A stretch of 64,000 nt of DNA from Fragum whitleyi (taxonomy: Eukaryota > Mollusca > Bivalvia > Cardiida > Cardiidae). Both the position numbers and the translations under genes were made by a program. The notes under the pieces were generated by a model. That model ran no database searches, had not been told where the DNA came from, and was given only the letters and a program-made list of their open reading frames with translations. Positions 54,361 to 64,000 of this stretch are shown here, in pieces. The stretch is from assembly GCA_948146395.1 (NCBI GenBank), contig OX411544.1:95963232-96027231 (forward strand). Direction: 5' to 3'. Each line of letters begins with the position of its first letter. Position 1 is the stretch's first letter.

Positions 54361-57126
54361 AGATGTCGTGAAGAACAATTAAATATTGTATCATGGAACG
54401 TGAACGGACTTGTACGAAAAATATCAGATGCGGACTTTATTGAGAAAATTGTTGAAAACGATATAGTTATCCTTCAAGAAACTTGGTTAGCCCCGAATAC
54501 CCATTATAATTTGGACATATTAGGATATAACTCACATCATCTGTACGGTAATAAATCCCCTCTAGTGAGAAAAGGAAGATTTAGTGGGGGCATAAGCATA
54601 TATTTTAAAAACTATTTAAAAGATAATATACAAATTTACAAAGATCATCAAAGTGGTATATTATGGTTAAAAGTTTGTAAAAGTTTGTTTAATTTTGATG
54701 CAGATGTTTATTTATGTTGTATATACATTCCACCTAGTGGATCAAAAATATTGCAAAATAGCGATCTAGATTTGTTCGATTTATTAGAAACCGATATTGA
54801 ATTATTGAAATCAAAGGGAAAAATATTTATTGTTGGCGATTTTAATGCCAGAACTGCTACCGAATTAGATTATATTATTTACGATCAAAATTTTAAAATA
54901 GACTCGGATCAGCCAGAGCGAGAAATCATTAACCGTGTAAGCAAAGATCATGTGATCGACGCGTATGGCAGACGACTCATTCAACTTTGTAAAAATAGTG
55001 ATTTTCTCATAGGCAACGGTCGTATTGGAAGTGATCAAATTTTGGGGGATTATACATTCCTCAATCAAAATGGGTCGAGTATAGTGGATTATCTCTTAAT
55101 CAATTATGATGATTTTAACATTATTCAAGATTTTGCCATTCTTCCACCAAACGAGTTTTCTGACCACTGTCCGCTTCTCATTTGCATAAAAAGGTTACGC
55201 CCTAATACTAAATCACGTGATAAAGCCTCTAATGATTCGCTGTTTATTGCATGGGATGATACCCTTGTACAAACATTCAGAAACGATTTGTTGGATAATA
55301 TTGAAAGACTCCGCCTTATTACGGATAACTTACAAAATGTTTCTATTGATGATACAGTCCAACAATTTACTTCATATTTACAAGAAAATGCAATTAAGAC
55401 ATTTGGAAAAACTAGAACAGACAAATCAAATAAAATTCATAATAATAATAAATGGTTTAATGCCGAATGCTACGAGGCTCGTAAAGAATTTAATAAAGCG
55501 AGAAATATTTATTTGAGAAACAAAACTGTAGAAAACAAAAATCTATTTATGACTAACAAACGTATCTACACAAAAATTAAAAGAAAGCGAAAAAAAGAGT
55601 ACAAAAGAAACGAAGGAATCCGAATATCAAAACTTGCAAACACAGACCCAAAATCCTTTTGGAAAAATATTAATTCAAAAAGCAAAAAGACTACACAAAA
55701 TCCAGACTCAATAACAATTGAAAATATGCAAGAACATTTTAATAAATTGTACGATTCTGAGAATCCCAACAATTATTCTTATGCAGAAACAAATAACGAC
55801 ATTAATGACGAATATCTCGATCAAATCTTTACGGAAGAAGAAGTTAAAAAAGCCATATTTTCTCAAAAGAATGGTAAGAGTGCTGGAAATGACCATATTA
55901 TTGCTGAAATATTTAAGAATTCATTTGATATTATAGGTCCGTTTTTAACATTATTGTATAATAAGATATTTGATAATGGAATTTACCCCGGAAGTTGGGG
56001 TGAAGGCATTATAGTACCTATTTTTAAAGGAGGCACCCCCGAACCAAAGAATTTTCGAGGGATCACCCTTAATAACATTATTTCAAAAATCTATTCAAAG
56101 TTACTTGTTACAAGATTAAACCGTTGGTCGGAGACGAACCAAAAAATCATTGATAACCAATATGGGTTACAAAAGGGAAAATCTACCACTGACTGTCTTT
56201 TTATTTTACATGCCCTTATTTCAAAAACTTTGGATAGTAACAAAAAACTATACGTAGCTTTCCTAGATTGGGAAAAAATGTTCGATAAAATAGACAGATC
56301 CCTTCTTTTTCAAAAATTAATTAAAGAGCAAATCAGCTGTAAATTTGTGAAATCAATCAGATCAATGTATGACGTCGTAAAATCGTTTGTTCGATACAGA
56401 TCAGAAGAGTCGGATTTCATTTTTTCACACATTGGTGTGAAACAAGGCGATCCGTCAAGCAGTATTTTATGTTTATTCTACCTCAACGATTTACTTCAAA
56501 GTATAAATAGTAACGTTAACGGTATTATGTCTGTAAATCAGTTACAGTTATTTTTATTATTATTTGCTGACGACGCGGCTGTATTTACGCAAGACCCTGT
56601 TTCGCTTCAATTAATACTCAATGATATTGAACAATATTGCAACACATGGAAGTTAAAACTCAATACACAAAAAACAAAAATAATGATTTTCGAAAAAGGT
56701 CGACACACAAACTTCGATTTTTACTTAAACAACACTAAACTTGAAATTGTTAAATCTTTTAAATATCTCGGAATTAACCTTTATAAAAACGGAAAATGGA
56801 ATCGATCTCAATCCGATATCGCCCAACGCGCATTATTTGCTGTACACAAATTATTTGTTACTTTCAACGAATTAGATTTACCTATTTCAAATAAACTCAA
56901 ACTTTTTGAGAGTCTTGTTTTACCGATCCTGAACTACGCCGGGGAGGTCTGGGGAAACCATCCAGCACCGGAAGTCGAAACAGTATTTAAAAAGTTTTGT
57001 CGAAAAATTTTAATTGTTAAAAAATCAACAAATCTAGATGCTATCTATGGTGAACTTGGACGCATACCATTAAGAATTCAAAGAAAATTGCTGATCATCA
57101 AATATTGGATTAAGCTAATTATATAG
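54361..57126 (+). CDS. LINE ORF2: AP endonuclease and reverse transcriptase, C-truncated
   Basis: Nicks target DNA and copies the LINE RNA into it. The open frame starts right after the ORF1 stop, in the same frame. Taking codon 54400 (GTG) as residue 1, the endonuclease has the WNVNG motif just across that point (54394-54408), QETW (26-29), VGDFNAR (145-151) and SDH (254-256), so all catalytic residues are present. The reverse transcriptase has PIFKGG, FRGITL, GLQKGKST, an AFLDWEKMFD block, GVKQGDPSS, FADD (722-725) and a FKYLGI thumb motif. No ATG occurs in frame before about residue 385, so the endonuclease cannot start at a conventional in-frame AUG. The frame ends after 908 residues at a TAG whose last two bases belong to the next duplication unit. 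The C-terminal region normally following the thumb, usually including a cysteine-rich motif, is absent. Confidence 0.88.
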   Translation, partial: RCREEQLNIVSWNVNGLVRKISDADFIEKIVENDIVILQETWLAPNTHYNLDILGYNSHHLYGNKSPLVRKGRFSGGISIYFKNYLKDNIQIYKDHQSGILWLKVCKSLFNFDADVYLCCIYIPPSGSKILQNSDLDLFDLLETDIELLKSKGKIFIVGDFNARTATELDYIIYDQNFKIDSDQPEREIINRVSKDHVIDAYGRRLIQLCKNSDFLIGNGRIGSDQILGDYTFLNQNGSSIVDYLLINYDDFNIIQDFAILPPNEFSDHCPLLICIKRLRPNTKSRDKASNDSLFIAWDDTLVQTFRNDLLDNIERLRLITDNLQNVSIDDTVQQFTSYLQENAIKTFGKTRTDKSNKIHNNNKWFNAECYEARKEFNKARNIYLRNKTVENKNLFMTNKRIYTKIKRKRKKEYKRNEGIRISKLANTDPKSFWKNINSKSKKTTQNPDSITIENMQEHFNKLYDSENPNNYSYAETNNDINDEYLDQIFTEEEVKKAIFSQKNGKSAGNDHIIAEIFKNSFDIIGPFLTLLYNKIFDNGIYPGSWGEGIIVPIFKGGTPEPKNFRGITLNNIISKIYSKLLVTRLNRWSETNQKIIDNQYGLQKGKSTTDCLFILHALISKTLDSNKKLYVAFLDWEKMFDKIDRSLLFQKLIKEQISCKFVKSIRSMYDVVKSFVRYRSEESDFIFSHIGVKQGDPSSSILCLFYLNDLLQSINSNVNGIMSVNQLQLFLLLFADDAAVFTQDPVSLQLILNDIEQYCNTWKLKLNTQKTKIMIFEKGRHTNFDFYLNNTKLEIVKSFKYLGINLYKNGKWNRSQSDIAQRALFAVHKLFVTFNELDLPISNKLKLFESLVLPILNYAGEVWGNHPAPEVETVFKKFCRKILIVKKSTNLDAIYGELGRIPLRIQRKLLIIKYWIKLII

Positions 57127-57496
57127 CATTTCATATGATTGTCCATAACTGATAGAAAACATGATATTCTACTTAGCGAAATGATATGACGAAATATAAA
57201 GCATTATTTATAATTTATTATCATTATTATTATTTTATTTTTTTAAATAAAATGTCATAACCTTCATAACTTCTGTCAATTCTAGAGTCGATTTCAGGGA
57301 ACAGTGTAATCACTTACAAAGATAGGGCTCAAAGAAGAAATTTTGAAGTCTAACATTTTTTCTGCAGAAGTATCAAAATGCGGTTGTTAAGGAATCCATT
57401 CTCTCTGTGGTGTTAACGATACCACGTCTACGAAAGAATAAATGGAATTAGCTTCGTGAATGAAAAAATACCTCCGATGTATTGGAATCTTCAGTA

Positions 57497-57846
57497 CAGT
57501 TAGTTACATCGAGAAATTGACATTAATCTCAATCAGAACCATTCTTAATCGCCCACTAGGCGCTCCATTCATTCATAGAGAAAATTCGCGATTTCATTGA
57601 CATAATTCAAATTGTAAGCGTTTCATAGGTTCTTGAAGAAATAGGACGATTTTTTTTAACTTGTATGCATATTTTATTAAAGGGAGGTAATTAATATCGC
57701 AAATTTTGTTCATCAAGAACAAAATTTGCGATATTGGATTACCTCCCATTAAATTCACTCAAAACTCGCTCACCACACTCATTCAATTTCATTCCAAAAT
57801 AATTCCCAAATCATTCACCCTGTCTATTTCACGATGTTGTTAACTG
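57497..57846 (-). mobile_element. Tc1-like MITE (duplicate of 45297-45646)
   Basis: Present in unit 2 at the same relative position, flanked by TA, with the same central 66-bp stem-loop at 57682-57747. It therefore predates the 12.2-kb duplication. Confidence 0.92.
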
Positions 57847-58728
57847 TAATACAAATCTTCTATCCAGTACGCTCATCAATGTTTATGACCAGAGCTGGCT
57901 GTTTTATAGACTTTTATTGCTCGGTTAAATTGGCAGTGTTAACTCCCTGTGACCTAAGAATACAACAATATGGTTTACTATCACTACAACTGAAAGAACT
58001 GAACACTTATAGTGTGTTTCGCAACAGGAGCAATAACACGATTTCACAAAAAATGTTCAATATTAAAATGTATGTAATAATAATCAGGCTATGAACTGTG
58101 ATTGCAATAGACCGATTTTTCTGAGGTCACTGTAGTTGGTTTTTGTTTTTTGTTTTTTTTTTTTACCAGAAAATAGATTTTCAGAAATGGAGTATTATTT
58201 CTTTCTTTCGTTTTTACGATATTTTAATCGAGAGAGAGAGACGACACGGTCATACGAATGCATTTACTGCCGGAGTTTGGATTCTGTCTTACATAACAGT
58301 GAAAAGGTCCTCCTTCTTTGAAGTCATACCGACATCAAAAACATACTTTTTTGTAAACTCACTCCAACAAATTATGGTATTTAGTATTCAAACAACTCAG
58401 TTAAGATCAAAATTAAATGACATTCTCACAGTGTACTTTAAGAACTCTGTAATTGTTCAGTTTCTTTGAAAAGCAAGTAACATTATTTTCCTTATTTGAG
58501 AGAGTAGAGCAATAAACTGTAAATGTAACACCTTTGTAAAGACGAGATAATGAGAATTCGTTATTCATTATTACGTAGGCCTTTAACCCTAATTCAAACC
58601 TGATATTAATCTAGAACTACTAAAAGATCTAAAGGATTTATATTTATGTAACTAGAGTCAGTTAATTAAGTGGTGATGAGTTGAGAGCGGAATTCTCTAA
58701 ATAATGATGAGTTCTCCTCACTAATTTA

Positions 58729-59240
58729 CAGTTAATAACAGCAAGAAATTCACAAGGTGAATGATTTTAGAATGATTTTGGAATGAAATTGAATGAGTGT
58801 GAGGAATGTGTTTTGAGTTGAATTGAAGGGTGGTAATCCAATATCGCTCATTTTGTTCTGGATAATTAAAATAAGCGATATGTATTACCTCCTTTTAATA
58901 AAATACGTATACAAGTTCTATAAATAGCTTCATATTTCTTTAAGACCAAATATTAAAGTTTGATGAGTATATATTGTTGTAGACGATGGATGTTATGTAC
59001 AAGTCTGAATAAAGAGGTCTTTTTCTCCCTAGGTGCTTATAATTTCAAATGAGTCAGTGAAATCGCTATTTTTCTAGCTATTTTTATTTTGAATGAAGTT
59101 CATTATCTTTCTTTTTAGTGTTTTGGAGCGTTTTTTGAATGTTTTGAGTGAGTGTTTGGAATGACTGAATGGAGCGCAGAGTGAGCGATTTAGAACGGTT
59201 TTGAATGAGATGAATGTCAATTTCACTATGTGACTAACTC
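58729..59240 (+). mobile_element. Tc1-like MITE (duplicate of 46536-47047)
   Basis: Same ends and internal 85-bp addition; one base differs near the left end (58741). Confidence 0.8.
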
Positions 59241-59330
59241 TTGTACCAACAACTAAATGTAAACATAGTCTATATATCTCAAAAACTGGGCAAGATCAAT
59301 GTTTAGTTCTCGTCGTTCTAGTTAGCACCT

Positions 59331-59462
59331 GCCCTGTGTTCAGGGTGACAAAACAGTGCAAACAATTTGCCAATTATAACCCGCTTTGCACGTGCACTTG
59401 CGAGCAAAGCGGGTCATAATTGGCAAACTGTTTGCATTGTTTTGTCACCCTGAACGCAGGGC
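59331..59462. mobile_element. hairpin MITE (duplicate of 47138-47269)
   Basis: No base difference seen between the two copies. Confidence 0.88.
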
Positions 59463-59568
59463 TGAGTTAGATTCGCTTTGCCAAACGTAGGAAATTGATT
59501 ACATTTTATCAAATCTTATATTGCTTTAACAAATCTTCCCCTGCACCCTGGATGTCTATTCTGAATTA

Positions 59569-60035
59569 CTGTTAATATTATAATGAAATTGACAATGTGA
59601 ATGATTTTGGAATGAAATTGAATGAGCGGGGGTGGGGGGGGTGGGGGGGGGGCAGGATGTGATTTAAATTTAGGTGATGTAATCTAATATAGTTAATCGG
59701 ATGATATTAGCGATGTTTTTGTTACATCCTTTTATTAAAATATTCGTCATTTTAGGATTACGTGTCCTCACTTCCAATTCTCAAGCGTTTGTAACTCAAG
59801 TGATTAGGATTGAGGACAGATTTTACCGATTTGAATGAAATATCGTTCGTTTTGAACGATTTCGACGTGTTTCTAATAAACTTTAAAAAAAGGAGCGTTT
59901 TTAATGCTATGAGTATTTTTTATTTATTTATTTATTTTTTATTTTTTATTTGAATGAATGAAATAATTGAGCACTGTAACGGTGATTTAGTACGGTTTTG
60001 ACTGAGGTGTGTCAATTTCATGATGTTACTAACTG
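59569..60035 (+). mobile_element. Tc1-like MITE (duplicate of 47376-47836)
   Basis: Differs mainly in the G-rich run, which is longer here and interrupted by a T at 59642. Confidence 0.75.
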
Positions 60036-60551
60036 TATATAGAGATAAATTTGTAGCAAAACAATAGCTATGTATTAGATTTCGAGTATATACTCTTTGG
60101 ATAACTTTTATTATTAAAATAGAATACTGTGCAAATGAGTCTGGAAGATCTTTTTGCTCAGTGGTTCGAGGTTTGAAAACCTATGGTATTTTCAAACGAC
60201 CTCTCCGAATAAAATCAACTCTACTCAGTTGCGGGCTTTTTTCTGCTCTTTCTTTCAAAGAGATAGGACTGCACATCCTCAATTTAGCGTTGTTTTAACT
60301 TATTCTAGATTTGTCATATCCTTAATGCATGTACATGCTTATTATATTTTGCGGTTTTGCAGTTCATTTGCCTCAGTGAGAAACCATATCTCTGCCATCT
60401 TAGATACAACAGGAAAATATCAGATTTAAAGTCTTTCCAAGGACGTATCCCAAATGTATAAGTGTCAAAACTAATTTCTGACAACATATTTTTTCTCAAC
60501 GAATTTGTCATAATCAAGGTCAAAGGAATGTCATAGATATCCCAACTGTAT

Positions 60552-61106
60552 AAATGACCTGTCACGCGAAAAGTGACCATCTAGGTAATTACAGTTAACA
60601 ACATCGTGAAATTGACAAGGTGAATGATTTTGGAATGATTTAGGAATTAAATTGAATGAGTGTGAGGAGCGAGTTTTGAGTGAAATTAATTGGAGGTTTT
60701 CCTATATCGCAAATTTTGTTCAGGCTGAAAAATCTTAGCGATATTGATTACCTCCCTTTAATAAAAAATGCATACAAGTTCTATACGAAGCTTCCTACTT
60801 CTTCAACAACCTATCAGGCGCTAACAATTTGAATAAGTCAGTGAAATCGTGATTTTTTTTCTCTATCAAAATTTATTTTGAATGATCTTGTTGATTTTAT
60901 ATTTTTCAATGGATTTGACCGTTTTTTAAATGGTTTGAGTGATGTGGATGCCATTTCCACGGTGTAAATATCTTTATAAAGGTGTCAATACTGGTCAGTC
61001 TGCGTAAACAGCGCTGACTGTCTAGGTTCGATACTTTGAGTAGTTTCACTTTTTTCTTAGTCTTGAACTACGGAGTTCCTTGACGGTCTCTTTTTGTGAC
61101 GGGTCT
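60552..61106 (+). mobile_element. GTGACCC-ended MITE with nested MITE (duplicate)
   Basis: Duplicate of 48353-48906; same nesting. Confidence 0.65.
60592..60969 (+). mobile_element. nested Tc1-like MITE (duplicate of 48393-48770)
   Basis: Same left end and decayed right end as the unit-1 copy; one extra T in the T-run near 60855. Confidence 0.75.
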
Positions 61107-61765
61107 GGGTGGTGCGTTAAATGTCGACCCTAGTCAGACTACACGGGCTGACTCGGCTAACTAGGGACGAAACATTTCCTGCTTAGCGTTTCACCTGAAT
61201 CTAGATCGATCATTCTACCTACCTCTGAATCTTTGATTGCGACATGCGGTTGATCTCTACTGGAACCAATCTCTTTTGTGAAATATATAATTCATAGAGC
61301 CCGAAGATGCCTCCTTTTAGGTGGTGGGTCGCATATGTAAAAAAGGTATGTAACACTGAAATTTATGAGCCATCATTTTACTTTTCAAGTCACACGATTT
61401 CGAAGTAAAGACTAAGACCAGCCTCTTCATACAAACAAGAGGCTTGCAAACGCACTCTGTAGATTCCCCGAGGCTCAAAACTGATTAGGACGATGAGCGG
61501 CATTTTCATGTCCAGACTTTCAAATGGATGCATATTTTTCGTCAACTAAATTGTGGAAAGGAGACATCTAGGAGGGGCGAAAATAGTAACCCCCGTGAGA
61601 CTGCGCAAGATGATCGTGGTTGATCAATACATTTCTCCATCGACAGATTTTCTTTGTGAATGTAGAATGATATTTCTACCTTCTGATGTAGGCCTAATGA
61701 TTTTTAAAATGTAGCCTCTGGCTAACCTCTGCTATGAACATTTTTTTTGCATTATTTATTAATTT

Positions 61766-61772
<7 letters not shown>

Positions 61773-61835
<63 letters not shown>
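61773..61835. repeat. (TTTA)n microsatellite, short allele
   Basis: About 15 units, 40 bp shorter than the unit-1 copy. Confidence 0.95.
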
Positions 61836-62100
61836 CAGGGTTTCAAGTTGGCCCCTTTTCGGCTGCCAGGTCAAATTACATTCTAGCTTCGTCTTCCGAC
61901 TGAAATTTTACTTTTTCGTACTTAAGTTAACAAATTTCGCACACGCAACTCACACACTAATGTTGATAATTGCGTACAAACACATTAAAAAAGGGAATTT
62001 CTTTTTTAGAAAAGAAATGGACTGGTTGTCAAAAAAATATGCTCCTTTCTTAACGCTATTGAATCGAAACGCTTTCTTTGGTCCTCATTCCTATGTCATT

Positions 62101-62301
62101 TTAAGTTCCAGACGCTAGAAAACGCAAGTAGCAGCTGGGCGAATCGTCCGGTGTTCTGCTTTCAACTCGACGCAAAACGACGAACTTATACTCGTTGGAT
62201 TCGTTATTCGTCTTAACTTGGATTAAAAGGAAAGGGCAGTCGACTCCAATGCGCTGGTAGTCCTCAACGTTCTGGTTAATTTCTTTTTGTTTGTTTGACA
62301 T
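62101..62301 (-). CDS. unrecognised 66-codon frame, doubtful (duplicate)
   Basis: Duplicate of 49941-50141 with no coding change seen. Same caveats: no domain and no neighbours that support a gene. Confidence 0.2.
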   Translation of the reverse strand: MSNKQKEINQNVEDYQRIGVDCPFLLIQVKTNNESNEYKFVVLRRVESRTPDDSPSCYLRFLASGT

Positions 62302-62740
62302 TTGAGGGAGTAGAATTCTAGTTTTCGCTTTGATTTAGATCTTTCGAAGATTTATCTTTGCAATCTCGTTCGATAAAGATGTTCACATTAAGTTAACTTC
62401 TTGTGTTTTTGAATGATAAGTATTCCTTTTTCATCATTACGAATGTCATTGCCACTTAAAAATCATGGTATACTAATCTAGTAGTACTAGAGATGTAAAG
62501 AGTATATTGCTATGTAATAGTTTTGTTCTAGAGATAAAAAGAAAAGTTTTTTGACAAATAATGATAACCAATTTCCCACCAATTTGGAGCTCGAATACTT
62601 TATCTTTGATTATACAAAGAACGAGTATCTTTCTTTTTTATAACACGAACTTTTATGAAAACAATATGAGTAGGACCAGATTCAGGGTGGATAAATGCGT
62701 GCAAACGTTTCCCTCTGAAATCAGAGTGAACATCGTCGCC

Positions 62741-62850
62741 TTGCGTTCAGGGTGACAAAACAATAAAAACTGTTTGCAATTATACCCCGCTTTGTACGTA
62801 CACTTTTCTGCATAGTTGGGTATAATTTGCAAACAGTTGGCAATGTTCAG
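62741..62850. mobile_element. degenerate hairpin MITE (duplicate of 50581-50690)
   Basis: Same decayed right arm as in unit 1. Confidence 0.7.
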
Positions 62851-63962
62851 TAGTAGGGGAGTATTATTCAACCACGCAAAGTTTCCTCCTCGCAACTAGC
62901 CCTGACGTCGCGCACGGTAATGCTTAACATTTGAAATCGCACGTCTCCCGTCAAGTTCAATCTGCTTTTCCTTCCAAAACCTGTAAGCCGATTGACCAAA
63001 TGAACAAGAAGAAGGTATACTTTTAAAGAATATTCGTTACGTGAACTGAGGGAAATCAAATTCTAGTTAATTTTAAGTTTCTTTGTCACAAAAACACTTA
63101 AATTACGTCTGTAAAACGTAACAAATTATGTGTTGGTTGATTTCCTTTAGACCCTTTAAATGCGTAAAATAGTTCGTGAAAAATGTTGAGAATGTTTATA
63201 TTTGCGCGACAAGGTTCATTTACTTAAAATATGACCTAAGACGTCTGTCAAAGAAATAAGAAACAATTGATAGAGATTTATTCAACAATTCAAAAGTTGT
63301 AAAACGTCAAATTTTAGCGAAAATTCGGCGTGAAATTTCACAAAGTTTTCTCAATATTTTTTTTCAATAATTGATAAAATTTTGAAAAATTTCAAAATAA
63401 AAATATTATTTTTTTCTAGTTTCTGATAATGTGGTCCGTAATACGAATACGCAATATACAACAAAATAAAAAGAGAAAATCTGTGTGGACACAATTTCTA
63501 CATTACGCGAATTTTAAAGCCAGTTTTCAAAATTTTTCGCTGCAGCGTTTCATTAAAAAACTGATTATCATAAATTATTTTATATTTTTGAAATATTATT
63601 TTTTTCGTACAATCACCTTGAAAAACTTCGTATAGATACATTTGAAAATATAAAAAATATTAAGATTTGTTTGTGTGGACATACTTTTCAAAAACGCAGT
63701 CTTTTTTAACGTCTTACGTTATAACATTGCGCGCTGTCCTTTTCTGAGCAAACAATGACAAAATGATTAAAGCTGATGTATGATAAAATTGCTTCCTGCG
63801 GGAAAAAATATATCTTGTCGTACTCGGTATATTACTTATACGACAATTTAAAATAAATTCGCATGACAAAGCGAACATTCAATAAACAAGAAGCGCTTCA
63901 GAAAAGTACGTGGTGTAATAACGTCTAAATAGCAAATCGACGTTACAAAGCGTGCGTGACGT

Positions 63963-64000
63963 CCCTGCGTTCAGGATCACAAAACGGTGCAAAGCGGGGT
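63963..64000. mobile_element. hairpin MITE, cut by window end
   Basis: Left arm of the duplicate of 51803-51886. Confidence 0.7.

Larger units (their letters stand above)
52992..57124 (+). mobile_element. LINE (non-LTR retrotransposon), 3' part lost
   Basis: The left boundary is where similarity between copy C and unit 1 stops. The element has a 142-bp leader, ORF1 (53134-54360) and ORF2 (54361-57126). There is no 3' UTR, poly-A or tail repeat: the element stops at the 12.2-kb duplication junction inside ORF2. The 5' end appears intact, as LINEs usually lose the 5' side, so loss of the 3' side is better explained by the later rearrangement. An L1-type ORF1 with an AP-endonuclease ORF2 suggests the L1/Tx1 group, but the clade is not firmly assigned. 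Confidence 0.9.
57125..64000 (+). repeat. 12.2-kb tandem duplication, unit 2 (runs off window)
   Basis: Corresponds to 44925-51840. The first 6.9 kb are present; the counterparts of 51841-57124 (rest of unit, copy C, LINE) would lie beyond the window if the duplication is complete. The left junction sits inside the LINE and shows only a short shared AG. Confidence 0.93.

Overview
This 64 kb window is AT-rich eukaryotic DNA. No host exon or gene could be supported on either strand. The likely source is a marine invertebrate, most probably a bivalve mollusc. That is an inference from four things: a tRNA-derived SINE ending in a CGGCG(T/A)AAA-type 3' motif plus an A/C tail, long tandem arrays joined to CCGTC-rich runs, a TTAGCTCACCTGA repeat terminus, and a very dense load of short inverted-repeat elements. 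The species cannot be named from the sequence alone. There is no operon, CRISPR array, rRNA or free-standing tRNA.

Region by region. 1-11 kb is a field of nested MITEs: a Tc1-like family with CAGTTA ends and TA duplications, a hairpin family with CCCTGCGTTCAGG ends, a GTGACCCGTCACGC-ended family, a GGGCCYGTTT-ended family carrying a SINE, and a 200-bp element with perfect 9-bp target duplications. 11.2-20.2 kb and 22.8-30.8 kb are two old direct copies of one 8-9 kb segment. Seven colinear anchors link them, and each copy has since collected different insertions. Between and after them lie three tandem arrays with units of about 145-155 bp (20.9-21.8, 27.0-27.4 and 41.2-42.7 kb). 31-44 kb is sparse non-coding DNA with isolated MITEs, hairpins, a GGT-rich tract and a G-quadruplex-like tract.

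44,925-64,000 is the most structured part. A 12,200-bp unit (44,925-57,124) is followed head-to-tail by a second copy that runs off the window end. Outside homopolymers and microsatellites the two copies differ by only about five bases in 6.9 kb. The unit contains an older, diverged 627-bp partial copy of its own left edge (52,365-52,991), and directly after that the only clear coding DNA in the window: a LINE (52,992-57,124) with ORF1 (coiled coil plus L1-type RNA-binding domain) and ORF2 (AP endonuclease plus reverse transcriptase). The duplication junction lies inside ORF2, removes its C-terminus and supplies its stop codon. The older partial copy also preserves the empty target site of a 350-bp MITE found in both young copies, which gives an internal clock: old partial duplication, MITE insertion, then the recent 12.2-kb duplication.

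Nothing in the window amounts to a host pathway. Its interest is structural: layered segmental duplication, dated insertions, an unusual LINE ORF arrangement, and several non-autonomous element families whose ends and target duplications can be read directly.
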